In this document: in pieces, positions 43,519-55,625 of the stretch
Layout: each line of letters starts with the position of its first letter
Position numbering within the stretch: the stretch's first letter is position 1
DNA from: Massospora cicadina
Lineage: Eukaryota; Entomophthoromycota; Entomophthoromycetes; Entomophthorales; Entomophthoraceae
NCBI GenBank assembly: GCA_022478985.1
Contig: JAKSZP010009579.1
Coordinates: 24,691-88,690 of the forward strand
Reading direction: 5' to 3'
Length of the DNA stretch: 64,000 bases
The notes under the pieces: generated by a model
What the model was told of the DNA's origin: nothing
Seen by the model: only the letters and a program-made list of their open reading frames with translations
Database searches by the model: none
Made by a program: the position numbers and the translations under genes

Positions 43519-43806
43519 TTAATGGAGGTAGAGCATCCCATGTCTACTCCGTCGAGCTTTTCCCCGCTTGATCTTCCCAGATTGTATTGCATACATCTGC
43601 TGGTTACTAGGGCAATAACCCACATAATGCCCTCTTTGTCCAAACTGGAAGCAAGAATTCATAAAAAAGGGTTCACATATATAACTTGCAGCGGAAGGAC
43701 CAGTTTGAAAATTAATGGTATTATTAACAGGTCGGGGATAAACTGGTTTAGCGTACATAGGATAGACTGGATCCGCTGATATATAAGATGGACAAATATG
43801 TTCCAA
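43519..43806 (-). pseudogene. Nucleocapsid part of gag (element 4)
   Basis: 95 codons with a zinc knuckle CFQFGQRGHYVGYC, in which the second Cys is Phe, followed by a basic tail (GKIKRGKARRSRHG) suited to RNA binding. Confidence 0.65.
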
Positions 43807-44059
43807 TAGTTTATAGCTCAGTCACTGTGGCCCATATCCTGAGGAAAATGCTGCAGCGACAGCAGGGTCTTTTTCTCTACATTGAGGGTGCTGAATATGG
43901 TGGGGAGACAATGTAAGGTGTTCACATTTTAATAAGCCCTGCATCTTCATCCAAAACATGGTACATAGCGTTTTGTAATTACAGATATGGTTTAACTGCC
44001 ACCGTCATCACTATACCTATGTCCTCAGTGGATAAGATGTTGACTCCTATTAGAACATG

Positions 44060-44680
44060 CACTTCCGCCAAGAATCATTCAGCAAATTCTAACAGAGACT
44101 CATTCTGGTGAGACTGTACATTCAGGAAGTCAGCCTTTAGTTGGGCCATCTTATCTGTTCCACCAAACAGCTGGAGAACAATCACTTTTGCCTCTTCATA
44201 AGATACTAAGATATTTGAAAGGTAGCAGGTGACTTGATCAGCACTCTCCATGTCCAAAGCGGACAGCAACAGGTTCACTTTCCGCTGATCTGAGGCCCCT
44301 TCCATGGCAAATTCAAATTGCTTAAAATAACTGTGATACTCTAACATCATGACTAAAGATTAGTAATTTCCAAATTTGAACAGCTTTGCCTTGCTCTGAG
44401 ATCCAGCCACGAGGAGCAGCCAAATTAAGTTATGAATATCTAGGGGAAATATCCCCTTGTGAGCTATCATAGGGATGGGCGGATGGAAGCAAATCCGCCA
44501 ACTTAGACTCAATTGAAGTAGGGTTGCGAGGGGGTCTACCACAACCCCTGAGGGATACTTGTTGGCCGATCCATAACATTCCTCCCCCAAATCACTGCTA
44601 ACTGCTAGTTTCCCCTGGCTTAACTTGCTCAGCAAAATGTTAGTTGATTATCTGTTCCACTTTAACCAAGTAGCACCTAC
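44060..44680 (-). pseudogene. Capsid part of gag (element 4)
   Basis: 44350-44075 is a gypsy capsid: YHSYFKQFEFAMEGASDQRK, VNLLLSALDMESADQV, IVLQLFGGTDKMAQLKADFL, QSHQNESLLEFAE. 44635-44360 is the preceding part. Element 5 is inserted at 44686; the gag N-terminus resumes beyond it at 63779. Confidence 0.7.
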
Positions 44681-44685
44681 ACCAG

Positions 44686-45830
44686 TATTGGGATTTTTGC
44701 CCATATTCCAAGTTGACTAGATTACCAGGGATCGCTAGGGGATAATTCCCTAATATGAAGTGAATTGGATTTAGTAGACCCTGATTTCAGGGTAACTATG
44801 TTTGGGTGATTTTAGGTTATTTGCCTAGGTCAGATCTGTTGGGGATTGATCTGGATGATTGCTTAAGGCCTCGTTGGGCAGAGTTGCCAACGAAATAGGA
44901 GCATCTGATAGTTGATAATTAACAGTTGTACTGATTGGGATCGCTCAGGTTTCATCACTGACTGGTTTAGAATTTAAGGATCAAGTTGTGAGGCGAGTGA
45001 TGCCACCTGCAACTAGCTAATTGATAAGTGTTTGTGACCTGTCTTAATGGGCAACAAGTCCCATTACCTAAGCAGGTCACTTGACAAATATGGCTGGTTA
45101 ACTTGGATTGAGAGGAAAACGTTAGAGACACATATTCCAACTTTTTTGCTTTAGGTCTCAAGTTTGTCCAATGACGGAATCTTAACCAGGATGGGGAAGA
45201 CCATCACTGCTGAGATGAGGATGGGAAATTTAATGGCAACGGCTGCTGTTTAATCATAGTATGTTAACTGAGGATTGGGCGCTGAATTCTCCACTATAAA
45301 TTCCCTAAATAATTCACTAATAAAAAAATCAAAAAAATAGAATCAAATACAAGACTATTTTTACTAGAGTATCATATTATTATACTTTATCAAAAACCAT
45401 TTCAAGTTCTATTCTTTCTCATGGTAATTATTGCTGTGTGCTCTAAATGGAAGACTATTTAGGATAAATAGTAAGGATCTGAGCGGGAATCCAGAGAAGA
45501 AGCTGAATCAAATTTGGGATTGCTGCTGATTGTGTGTCATATAGAGAAACTGTAAACAGGGATCTGAGCGTAGATCGAGTTAGGTGGTACCAGGAAACAA
45601 TTCCCTATTCAGGACATCATAAGTGTTTTGAGAAAAAACCTGGCTGAGAGTTGGAATAATTTCTAGTACTTCAATTCAACTATGGATATAATCGCCTTAC
45701 TATTATCAACGATTATATCAACTACTATCATACAACATGGAGTTTTTGCACAACAACATAAACCAGTGCAATTAATATATTTATAAGGGTTGTTAATTGA
45801 GAATAATCAGAAAACCTATAAATTTTAACA
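44686..45830 (+). repeat. 5' LTR of element 5
   Basis: 1145 bp. It begins TATTGGGATTTTTGCC (TG changed to TA; the 3' LTR has TGTTGGG) and ends TTTTAACA. Confidence 0.88.
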
Positions 45831-45832
45831 AT

Positions 45833-45842
45833 TGGTGCTCAC
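45833..45842 (+). promoter_or_regulatory. Primer-binding-site-like motif of element 5
   Basis: TGGTGCTCAC two bases after the 5' LTR, followed by TACA; the identical string follows the left LTR of the miniature element at 48097. Confidence 0.6.
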
Positions 45843-45869
45843 TACATGGGTGTAGTTGAGTAGAAGAGA

Positions 45870-46438
45870 TTAGAAAGTGTTATGTAAAGATGAGATAAGA
45901 AAACTATGGATGGAGTTGGCAACCATTAACCAGAACATGAACTCAGCGGATCATCAAGAATTCCAGCCTTAGATGAGAGAGTCGCCAAGATGGAGGAAGG
46001 GGTCAATAATGTCGTTAGTTTCAAAAATAATTTATTTGGTAAAATAACGTCATTGAAGAAGAAAGAAGGAGACATAGTTTGAGGAGTCTTTTTTTTAAAT
46101 GAGCGTGAAGCAGATCACGTTTGTTTAAGAGAATTTAGCACAGATATCAATTGGCTGATTAAACAGGTCGAAGAGTTGAAGACTTACAAATGCAAATGTG
46201 AGCCACATATGGCGTCTGACGCAAACGAAAGAACTCACCACTCACTAAATAAAAAGAAGACAACCCCAAGAAACATGCCATCTGCTTTTACCACTATTTT
46301 GGAGATGATTCCTGAAATTATTCCTCAATGAGATGTGTAACCAAATTAAGAGAGGTGTCTAGAGAAACCTCAGAGGAAATCAAAGCAACAGCAAAATTGC
46401 CAACTTTCCATTGGGATATTGCCCCAGTGTTTTTCAAA
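45870..46438 (+). pseudogene. Gag N-terminal region of element 5
   Basis: Charged, heptad-like sequence (DERVAKMEEGVNNVVSFKNN; TDINWLIKQVEELKTYKCKC) then KLPTFHWDIAPVFF, the usual start of a gypsy capsid. It is cut here by copy D; the capsid goes on at 50640. Confidence 0.55.
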
Positions 46439-47067
46439 ACTTTCTTTCCACTTAACATAACTTTCTGAGCAAAATTATATGAATAAAAAAGTAAAACTCA
46501 ATCACCCGCCATAGTTTTGCTCTGATGTCCTTGGATTACCCGCTGGCTGCCCCAGTGTGGGGCAGCAGTGAAACTCCCCTGCTGTTTTCCATATGACAGG
46601 AAAACGCGCTCAGACTGGTTTTCCAAGTCATACCAAACCACTGGGACGATTCATTACTCCCATGAAACTTGACACCCACCTTGCTCAAACACAAGAGGTT
46701 CCCCGTCGTCCTCTGATGCTTCCCTTGAGCAACATGCATTTCAGCCTTGGGGTCAAATATGGATTCTTTTCCCCTACCACGACCAAGCCAATAACAAAAT
46801 GGCTCATGCGGTGATGTGTCCCACCACATCTATAGACTTCCACTCCTATAAGGGGTTTTTGATCTCAGCTTCACCTGTGAAGATGATGCCGCCACTGCGG
46901 CAACTGTGCCCCTAGTTTTCCAGGGTACCCCTTTCCCAACAACTTGGACCCAGCTCCCAGTGGACACCACTTTGGTTCAGCTCGCTAGTTTGCCCACCCT
47001 CCTTCCCCCTAAGGTGCTTCACCAGGAGCTGATGGATGGTTTGGCATCCTATGGCTCCAACCCCAAT
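46439..47067 (+). mobile_element. Half-LINE copy D, 5' portion
   Basis: It matches the leader and N-terminal coding part of copy B (TAACATAACTTTCTGAGC, AGTGTGGGGCAGCAGTGAAA, LASLPTLLPPKVLHQELMDG). Flanks CCAGTGTTTTTCAAA (46424-46438) and CCATTGTTTTTCCAA (50625-50639) match at 13 of 15 positions and fit a target duplication; joining them restores the gag of element 5. Confidence 0.75.
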
Positions 47068-48095
47068 TTTCAGAATTTTAAGCAGATGGAATCCTCCAAT
47101 GATTTAGCATTATTTGGGATGATATGGCCAATCCTGGCAGAATGGCTTATTGACTTAATTTCTTGTTATTTGATATAATTTCTGGTTCGTTGCTCCCCAA
47201 TTTGGGTTGAGCTGAAATTAGTATTCCGCCCAGTTTGGTATTAGTTTTGAGTGGGGCCAATTGGTGGCCCCAAATTAGTATAAGGATCACTGGCTATTAA
47301 TAGCTGAGGATGATCCAATTAATATCAGCCAGCGAATCAGTGTTTGATGCAACTGCAATTCATGTACCATTGTGGGATTTCCGGTGAAAAGCTAATGTAT
47401 TAGCTTTAATTGTTCTTCTATGAATTCGCTGTCTATACTTATTATCTGAGGTCAGTAGATCCAACAATTTAAGAGTTCAAGGTGGATGAAGTTGTTTCCG
47501 GTGCCTCATTTATTATAATCAATTAACCAAGATAAGATGAGAAGAGATGTTGGCAAGATGCCAAAATATTCTGAGTCAAAGTGAGCGACCAAAGTTGTTT
47601 CCAGTGCATATATATCAACTTGAAGGTTGAATACAAATTTGACTTTTATTTAGAATAATATTTTATATAGTTCAACAGTGACTTAAGGCTGAGGATGAGC
47701 CAAACTAATTTGGACATTGGGAAGGACAGAGAAATAGGGTCGATGCCAGGGAAGAAAATAATTTAGTAGTAGAAGAAGAGTGGTTGGCTGGAAGAACCAG
47801 CAGAAGAGCTGATAGGTCAGCAGTGGGCACAGTAGCCCTATTGTAAATAGTATAAATACCTGGCGCTTCCTTCTCAATAAGTATCTCCCTTTGCCTAATC
47901 TACCTTTTGTTATAAATTTATTATATATTTTATTGGTTGATGTTTAAACTAGGGGATCCCTGAATGGCGCAGGTGACACGCCAAGGGTTAGCCGGCGCTG
48001 CTAGCCCCAACGCCTAAGATAAAACGGCAAGGGTTGACTAGTCTTTATACTGGTTAGCCTGCCAACTAGCAGAGCCCATAGTCGATTTTCCGGCA
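47068..48095 (+). repeat. Left LTR of the miniature element
   Basis: 1028 bp; contains a CAATAAGTATCTCC..AATCTACCTTTTGTTATAA block near 47875-47920 shared with the right LTR. Confidence 0.85.
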
Positions 48096-48287
48096 TTGGT
48101 GCTCACTACAGGGGGACTCTGCTGGTTGGTGTTGAAGTAGCTAAAATTTGGTGAAGAGGTGGCAGGGATGTGTCACTGTGTTTCAGTTCTAGTAGTTAGT
48201 AGTGGCGGGAAGGGGCAAGCCCTGGACGCCCACCTCACATGCTGAGTTTAGAAGTAGGAGGATTGCCATCTGGTTAAGTAGGGTAAA

Positions 48288-49318
48288 TGTCAGAAATTTA
48301 ACCAGATGGAATCTTCCAATGATTTAGCGTTATTTGGGATGATATGGTCAATTTTGGCAGAATGGCTTATTAACTTAATTTCGTGTTATTTGATATAATT
48401 TCTGGTTCGTTGCCCCCCAATTTGGGTTGAGCCAAAATTAGTGTTCCGCCAAGTTTGGTATTTGGTTTGAGTGGGGCCAATTGGTGGCCACAAATTAGTA
48501 TAAGGATCACCAGCGACTAATAGCCAAGGATGATCCAATTAGTATCATTCAGCAGAATCAGTGTTTGATGCCAACTGCCATTCATGGACCATTGTGGAAT
48601 TTCTGGCGGAAAGCTGATGTATTCACTTCAATTGTTCTTCTATGAATTCGCTGCCTATACTGATTATCCAAGGTCGGTGGATCCAACAATTATGAGTTTG
48701 AGGTGGCCAAAGTTGTTTCTGGTGCCTCATATATTATAATCAAATAATAAAGATAAGATGAGAAGAGATGTTGGTAAGATGCCAAAATATTCTGAGTCAA
48801 AGCGAGCAACCAAAGTTGTTTCCAGCGCATATATATCAACTTGAAGGTCAAACCCAAATTTGACATTTATTTAGATTAATACCTTATATGACTCACTGGC
48901 GACTTAAGGCCAAGGATGAGCCAAAAGTAATTCAGACATTGGGAAGGACGGAGCAATAGGGTTGACGCCAGGGAAGAGAATAATGTAGTAGTAGAAGAAG
49001 AAGAGTTGTTGGCTGGAAGAACTAGCAGAAGAGCTGATAGGTCAGCGGTGGGCGCAGTAGCCCTTATGAAATACTTTAAATACCTGGCGCTTCATTCTCA
49101 AATAAATATCTCCCTTTGCCTAATCTACCTTTTGTTATAAGTTTATATATTTTGTTGGTTGGGGTTTAGGCTAGGGGATCCCCAAATGGCGCGGGTGACT
49201 CATTAAGGGGTTAGCCAGTGCTGCTAGCCCTGACGCCTAAGGTAAAGTGGCAAGGACTGACCAGTCTTCATACTGGTTAGCCTGCCAACTAGCAGAGCCT
49301 ATAGTCGATTTTCTGACA
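48288..49318 (+). repeat. Right LTR of the miniature element
   Basis: 1031 bp, roughly nine-tenths identical to the left one by eye. Confidence 0.85.
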
Positions 49319-50624
49319 CCCATATTACAATTTGTGGTCCCAAATTGGGCCACATGCCTTGCTGGGCCTTGGGCGTAAGCCACAATCAGCCCTGAATCAA
49401 ACAAAATTGCCCCGTTGATTCCCCCTCACACTGTTATACCTCTCCCCAACCATCCATTCTGGGCCCACGTCAAGGGAAGATGGACGATCAGCCTATCCTG
49501 TTTTGAGTTGGACCACTCAAACGCAAGTGCCCATCCCTAGCTGCTTCTGACGGCACTGATTCTTTGTTCGCCAGCCTCCAATCCAACGCCCACCCCGCAC
49601 CAGCTTCAGTATGGGGTATGATCCTACCTCCCCCTCCCTCAAAGCCTGATGCTGCAGCCACCAATCAGCCTTCTCCTCTCCCCAGTGCCACAAACGCTAC
49701 ATAGAATCAAGCACAGGAATAAACCCCAGTTCAATCTCATGCATCCTCCAACAAATCAACAAAACTCAATTACACGCCAATTCCTCAATTCAATTCAACC
49801 AGAACATGGTATTTCTTGGCTGAAATCAACAATTAAGGTAAAAGTCATTGAAGAATCATCTCTGAAAATCAATCAGTTCTATATTGCAGAATGGGACTCA
49901 AGTTCCCCCCTCATTTATGTGCCCCACAACCAAATGCGAAATCATTCTACAGCGACCACCAGCTTGCAGTAGAAGCAGCTGCCACACCAGATTGTCATCC
50001 CCTTTGCAAAGCTGCCACCAAATCACTGGCGATGCTTACAGGAGTATTCCACCTCCTTTTATCCCCATAAATCTTACTCCAAAAAGTAAGATTGATATGA
50101 ATCAATTGAACAAAAATGTCAATTATGCTATCCAGAACGTGGCATTTGTAGCATGGAATCCTAAAGTTAAAAAAACCCAAACCAATATTGCCATGTTGTT
50201 AAAATAACCAGACGCCCGCATTAAAGCCAAAAAAGCTTTAGCCAGATATATCACTGCCGAGTTTGTAGTTGCCAATTTCTTGGAAATACCAATCATTAGA
50301 GATATTGAACCACATGCTGCTGATGCCCCAACACCCTTACTATCCACCTTTACATGTACCAAACTATGGTATGAGTAAGCTGCTGCTGAGCTCGAGCACA
50401 CACACACACACACACACACACACCCCCCAATTCCCCACCCCCCTTCCACCATGGAGGGATAAGCAGTCTCCACTGCCCACCTGGTTGTTTTTTGTTCGGT
50501 GTGTTTCATTCAATCCACTCATTTGGCCGTTTTGTTTAGATCAATTAGTTATGTTAATTTAATTTTAATTTTAGTTTGGTAATGTCTGTCCCCTGGTTGG
50601 CTTACCTCGGTTAATTAAAACGCT
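49319..50624 (+). mobile_element. Half-LINE copy D, 3' portion
   Basis: It resumes at ACAATTTGTGGTCCCAAATT and runs to the family 3' end GTCTGTCCCCTGGTTGGCTT near 50586. ORF1 extension pieces at 49649-49972 and 49884-50207 are frameshifted. The zinc-knuckle region (49495-49540) has lost its spacing. Confidence 0.75.
50397..50423 (+). repeat. (CA)13 microsatellite in half-LINE copy D
   Basis: An uninterrupted CA run followed by a C-rich stretch, replacing the acidic/Pro-rich codons seen in copy B. Confidence 0.95.
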
Positions 50625-50639
50625 CCATTGTTTTTCCAA

Positions 50640-51260
50640 TTGTTCAATACGGCAATGTAAAGATATGGCGATCATCAAAAGGCATTAGCTGTGATTTGCC
50701 TAGATACCAATTGGAAAAACCTAGTGTTGCCCCATCTAGAGGGGGACAGCTGGTTGTATGCAGATAACAAAGCGGCCATTATGAAGGAATTTGGAAGCTT
50801 GACGTGCATGTTGAAGTGCAAACAAGAGTTTATAGCCATTCAATTCAATAGAGATGAATACTCAGCAAGCTTCGCCAATCATTTCTACCAGTAATTTCAA
50901 ATCCTGGTTGTAGTGAAAGTGCTGGATGATTTTGATGCCCAAATTGCATTATAAGTGGCCCTTTGGCCCTACCATTATTTGCATCAGATGATGTATTCTG
51001 TGTTAGAAATGGAAATTACCACCTCTCAGTTAGTAGACAATTTGAAAATCTTGTGAGCTACCTTTGATGCCTCAAATAGAAGTTTCAAATAAAATCCAGT
51101 ATGAAATTCAGATCCCACAAAGGGGAATGAGGGCGCTAATGGGATGAATAATATAACCATGACAGGGAAAAAGCCCAAAGGCTTTAAATGGATTAATAAG
51201 ATTGAGAAAGTCTGTTATCAGTGCGGGGGAAAGGGACATTTCGCTGTACATTGTTAGAAA
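50640..51260 (+). pseudogene. Capsid and zinc-knuckle region of gag (element 5)
   Basis: 50691-50894 holds PHLEGDSWLYADNKAAIMKE and MLKCKQEFIAIQFNRDEY, gypsy capsid sequence. Further frames lead to an intact CCHC knuckle CYQCGGKGHFAVHC at about 51214-51255, followed at once by a stop. The N-terminal half lies at 45870-46438 across copy D. Confidence 0.7.
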
Positions 51261-51781
51261 CCCAAGGATCAAATCAATGTGGTCCAAGCGAAAGAGTATG
51301 CAACTGTAAAGGAGACAGGAAAAGTGCCTGCGGCCTAGATGGGGAACAGTATAGAGCTGCGGAGAATCAAGTTCCTCCTAATATTATGCATGATGAAATT
51401 GACATCAGTGATCTGTTCGTGGATGAAGATATACAGGATCAGCTTTATCAAGTAGTCAATTTGGACATGAACGCAGTAACAAGATCTGGGGCAAAGGGGA
51501 TCAATTTGGAGATAATTAAAGAAGTTGCTTGGCTGTATGCCCAACAACTTGCAGACAAGATTCAAGCCGCAGATAATCCTGAAGAATTGACCAAAGTTTT
51601 ATTAGATGAGGCAAACCTGTCAATCCCCTTCAGCGCAATCAAGGAATTCTTTCCTGATTTATCGGTGCATTTCATTCACACCCTCAATTTAGCTAATAAT
51701 GCCGCTATACACTCAGTTAATACTATCTTACAATACTCTGAGTGTACATATATAGATATACTAGTAATCGAGTATAGGTAA
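51221..51781 (+). pseudogene. Gag-to-protease linker of element 5
   Basis: 186 open codons, in a frame different from the zinc knuckle at its start. It contains acidic stretches (DISDLFVDEDIQDQLYQVV) and AQQLADKIQAADNPEELTKV. I recognise no domain. The protease active site (IIDSRAPIIIVSTKL, normally DSGAP) follows at 51787 in a new frame. Confidence 0.5.
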
Positions 51782-52100
51782 GGGTGATTATTGACAGCAG
51801 AGCGCCCATTATTATTGTCTCAACCAAGTTAGTGAAGAGGATAAAGATCTCACCTGGCTTGGAACAAAAGAAGGAGCATGAGACAGCTGGGCCAAATACC
51901 ACCATCTCAAGTGGAGCATATAATGCTCTGCCACTTTGATTCATATTCTTGGTGGTGTCTGCACCAGCAATAGTTTTGGTTAACCAAAAATATGCCATTC
52001 TGATTTGGACAGAATTTCTACAGTAATACGGAGTTAAATGAAACTTTGAGAGTAATTCGTTGACCATATTGGGTCAGACGTTACAATTGGTCTATCAGAA
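51779..52100 (+). pseudogene. Aspartic protease of element 5
   Basis: VIIDSRAPIIIVSTKLVKRI: the Asp-Ser-Gly-Ala active site has Gly changed to Arg. Broken afterwards. Confidence 0.55.
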
Positions 52101-52224
52101 GGATGGGGAAGCTCCACTGAGTAGGAGAAATAGTTTCATTAACTTGATATACAATGTTGGCATTGTCCCACTTGATACCAATTAGTTGACCAGAAGCAAT
52201 GAGAGATTCTGACAGAAATTATAG

Positions 52225-52435
52225 AAAATTGTGAAATTCCACTGAAGATAAAGAATGCGAAACCCATAATGCTGAGAAAACAAATAATAATCAACATGGG
52301 GTTGACATTAGAGATACCAGATCAGCTGTATGGGGAGGTCAGAAGCCCCTGGAAAAAGTCCAGAGTAGAGCCTTGGGTGGCTCCTGGAATAATAATGCCA
52401 GGCCATGGAAAAATTAGAGTTTCTTGGCGAATTTA
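52225..52435 (+). pseudogene. dUTPase-like domain of element 5
   Basis: Continuous reading: CEIPLKIKNAKPIML (motif 1 region), IIINMGLTLEIPDQLYGEVR (strand, then motif 2 start), VAPGIIMPGHGKIRV (motif 3, like PGIIDxGHRGxIxV). It has the same place and spacing as in element 3, and IPL, GL.L.IP and LYGEV are shared with element 4. Catalytic Asp of motif 3 is Met here, so activity is doubtful. Confidence 0.6.
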
Positions 52436-52759
52436 AGTGAAAAACTGAAGAAGATTGAGAAGAATCAGATCATTGCATTTGCTCACCTAATCCTGATGGC
52501 CGAGCTGAGGAAATTCCATGATTTTGGGACCCTCAACGAGATGGGATTACCAGATAGGGTAACAAAGAGTATCAATCTATTGGTTTATTGAGAGCAACTC
52601 GCTGATCTGATGGAAGGACAGCAAGAGGAGGTGCTCAAATTGTTCAAAAAATATTGGGAAGTATTTGCCCAGGATGACCACAATTTGGGATATGCAAGAG
52701 ATGTGATCCACAAGGTCGATACTGGGAAATTTACCAATCAGGATGAGACTGATTTGATG

Positions 52760-53400
52760 GTTGAAGGCAGCTGAAGAGGTAGTGGAGAAAGAAATTAGCA
52801 AACTAGTGAAGCATGGGCTTCTAGTTCTGTCGTTGAGTCCCTGGGCAAGTCTAATTATTATTGATAAGAATAAGGATGGATCTAATTAGGTGATGATCGA
52901 TTATTGGAAGCTGAACAAGATTATGAAGAAGGATTCATACCCACTACCAAGAATAAATGATGCGCTAGATTGATTGGGAGAAGCGAAGTATCTCTCCACG
53001 ATGGATTTAATATCAGGATATTGGAAAGTTGATTTTCCAAGAGAAGACCAAGAAAAATGCGCGATTATCACCGTGCAGGGGCTATATCAACTGATGAGGA
53101 TGCCGCAGGGTCTTTGAAATGCACCTGTGACGTTCTAGAGGGCCATGGACGCTATATTAAATGAATTGAAGTTGTCATGCGTCCTGGTGTACTTGGACGA
53201 TATCAATGTGTTCAGTAGGACGTTTACTAACCATTTCACCACTTGGAGGAAGTGTTCAAGAAACTATACATGGCCAACCTGAAGGTTAAGCTGAGGAGGT
53301 GTCATTTCTTCAAGAAAGAGTTGAAATACCTGGAATTCATTAACAACTCTAGTGGACTGCAGCCTTAAGCCCAGAAGATAAAATCCATAGAATGAATGGC
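52760..53400 (+). pseudogene. Reverse transcriptase of element 5
   Basis: LVKHGLLVLSLSPWASLIII, DYWKLNKIMKKDSYPLPR, KYLSTMDLISGYWKVDFPRE, GLYQLMRMPQGL and the polymerase site YLDDINVFS at 53190-53201 (YLDD intact). In-frame stops occur at several conserved positions (for example after DGSN and before NAPVTF). Confidence 0.75.
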
Positions 53401-53569
53401 TGTGCCGAAGAGTGTCCAAGGTATCTAAGCATTCTTTGGAATGGCTGGATACTATATATAAGATTTATTTGGGATTTTGCCAGAATCGCCATGCCCTTAT
53501 TCCATCTGTTAAAGAATCCGAAGAAATGATTTATTTGGAATGAAGAAGCACAGAAATCCTTTGATGAGT

Positions 53570-53995
53570 TAAGCCAGTACTTGGTAGATTCTCTAATTTT
53601 GAAATATCTGAAATTTGATTGATAATTTATTATACAAACCGATACTTCATTGATGGCAATTGGCACCACTATGATCCAAGTAGATGAACTTGGGGACGAA
53701 AATCCAATGGAGTATGTGAGCTAGACACTTTCAGCCGCTGAGAGAAACTACACTGTAACTGAGCATAAATGCCTAGTGCTCATATATGCCTTTAAACAGT
53801 TTTGTGTGTAAATCCATGGAACTCACTTCAAAGTGGTGATGGACCACTCCTCGTTGCATTGGCTACACAATTTATGATAACCAGAAGGATGACTTGCCCA
53901 ATGGGCACTGAAGTTACAGAATTGCAATTATGAGATTGTCCACTAAGCGGGGGCTTCTCATCAGAATGCTTTTGGCTTATTGCAGTTACTAATGG
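53570..53995 (+). pseudogene. RNase H of element 5
   Basis: IQTDTSLMAIGTTMIQ with catalytic Asp, TLSAAERNYTVTEHKCL, GTHFKVVMDHSSLHWLHN, then CNYEIVH and a degenerate NADALS-like end (QNAFGLLQ). Several stops. Confidence 0.7.
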
Positions 53996-54179
53996 TTTGG
54001 ATGGTATACCAGAAGGCGGATGAGTTATTCCAGAGAATGGTCAATGGAGAAATTTGGAACGGGCCCTGAGAAATTTAAGGAGCACTTCAAAAAGTGATGG
54101 AAAACACTGAGGACATGGATGGACAAGTATTGAAGATGATTAATGGGAAGCGGTTACTATTCCTAAAGCCATTTAAAAT

Positions 54180-55323
54180 AGTAGCTATCGTTCAAGCCGC
54201 TCATAAGGGTGTCAGGCACAGAGGCCTGAGAAAAATGATTGACCATATTCACTATTACTAATACCGGGAGTCAATCAACTATGATGTCGTGGACTATCTG
54301 GCTTGCCGTGTGGAGTGCCAGTTGCACAAGACACATAAGAATATGACTGGATACCGACTGGTCCGCCCTGGATTTGATTGGCATATGGTGTCCATTAACA
54401 TGAAGGGACCACTGACAATGAGCACAGGGGAAGTCAAGTACATAATAGTTACTATCAATCATCTGACGAGATGGGTTGAGATGAAGGCATTGGTGAAAGT
54501 AGAAGCTACCAGTACTGCAAAGTTCATCCTAGATTAAGTAGTATACCAACATGGATGCCCGCAGGTCTCGCTGAGTGAAAATTTGACAAATTTACACATC
54601 TCATATAATCCCATGATTAAATGGGAATAGTGGGGATCTGAGAAGTTATGTCTGTACCCTACCAACTGGAGATGAATGGACTGGTGGAACAAGTTAATGG
54701 GACACTAGCTGCGACGCTGAGGAAGCTGGTTACAGGAAGAACTTCTGCTTTGGGAACGTACCTGAGTTTGGTAATGTTCGCCTACAATATCAGTCATCAT
54801 ACTGCGATGGGAAAAATGCTTTTTGAGTTGCAATATGGGATGAAGGCTGCATTGCCGCCAATTTTATATTCGGTGGTGTAAACAACATTGGGGATAAGTG
54901 CTGAGCAGTACCTGAACTGATTGCCATTTATCCTGATTGAAATGCAATTGCAAGCATTTGATACAACTTTAAAGAAAAGGATACAAGTGAAAATGATGGA
55001 TGATAAGAACTGACCAGCCTTATCAGAATACCAAATAGGTGAGAGAGTTGCCTATTGCAATGCACATGGTTTCAGTAGAAGAAAAAAAATTAGATGCGTT
55101 GTGGTCAGGTCCATTCAAAATTATTAAGATGGTGATGGACGCCTACTCCATCAAGAACCTCTTGGATGGAAGAATAGTAAATCAAGTCCATGCTAAGTAT
55201 TTAAAGCGATGGATTGAGGAAAAAATTAATAAAAAAGAGTTCCTGAAGGACTATGAACCATTTTATTGGTTATGTCCTAATGATTTGGTTAAGTCCAAAA
55301 AAGGGACTGCTGAACCAAACTAG
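54180..55323 (+). pseudogene. Integrase of element 5
   Basis: Open parts 54289-54537 (zinc-finger end YLACRVECQLHKTH; core DWHMVSINMKGPLTMSTGEV, ITVNHLTRW-like VTINHLTRWVEMKAL), 54648-54881 (MNGLVEQVNGTLAATLRKLV, the catalytic Glu region with Q for R; YNISHHTAMGKMLFELQYG) and 55039-55323 (LDALWSGPFKIIKMVMDAYS, HAKYLKRWIEE). The last is the C-terminal module; no chromodomain follows and pol ends at 55323. Confidence 0.75.
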
Positions 55324-55510
55324 ATGTTTAAGTCTTAAAAAAAGTAAGAACTCTTAACCATAGAAAACCTGGTAGGCCTAAGTATACCTACGATCCAGTT
55401 TGAGGGAATAAAATAAAAAGATAGACTGCTGAATTGAAAAATGGTCAAGTCCCATGAAAAAAGGAGAAGAAAAATTAAAAGGTTGATAAAAATCTTGGAA
55501 AAAAAGATTA

Positions 55511-55530
55511 TAAAAAAACACATAGAAAAA
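55511..55530. repeat. LINE-1 target duplication, left
   Basis: Twenty bases TAAAAAAACACATAGAAAAA, identical to 60837-60856. Confidence 0.95.
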
Positions 55531-55625
55531 AAACTTTTCTTTCTCATTGCAAACACTTTTGCAACCCATTCAATTCAAGACTAAATCTAGTTTGATAATC
55601 TCATAGAGGGGATTAGTCTGCGCCC

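Larger units (their letters stand above)
47068..49318 (+). mobile_element. Miniature LTR retrotransposon (TRIM-like, long LTRs)
   Basis: Two direct repeats, 47068-48095 (1028 bp) and 48288-49318 (1031 bp), begin TGTCAGAAATTTAA (TT in the left copy) and end TCTGACA/TCCGGCA. Between them are only 192 bp, starting with the primer motif TGGTGCTCACTACAGG and without coding capacity. CCAAT (47063-47067) and CCCAT (49319-49323) fit a 5-bp duplication; half-LINE copy B has a single CCCAT there. It must rely on proteins of another element. Confidence 0.85.
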
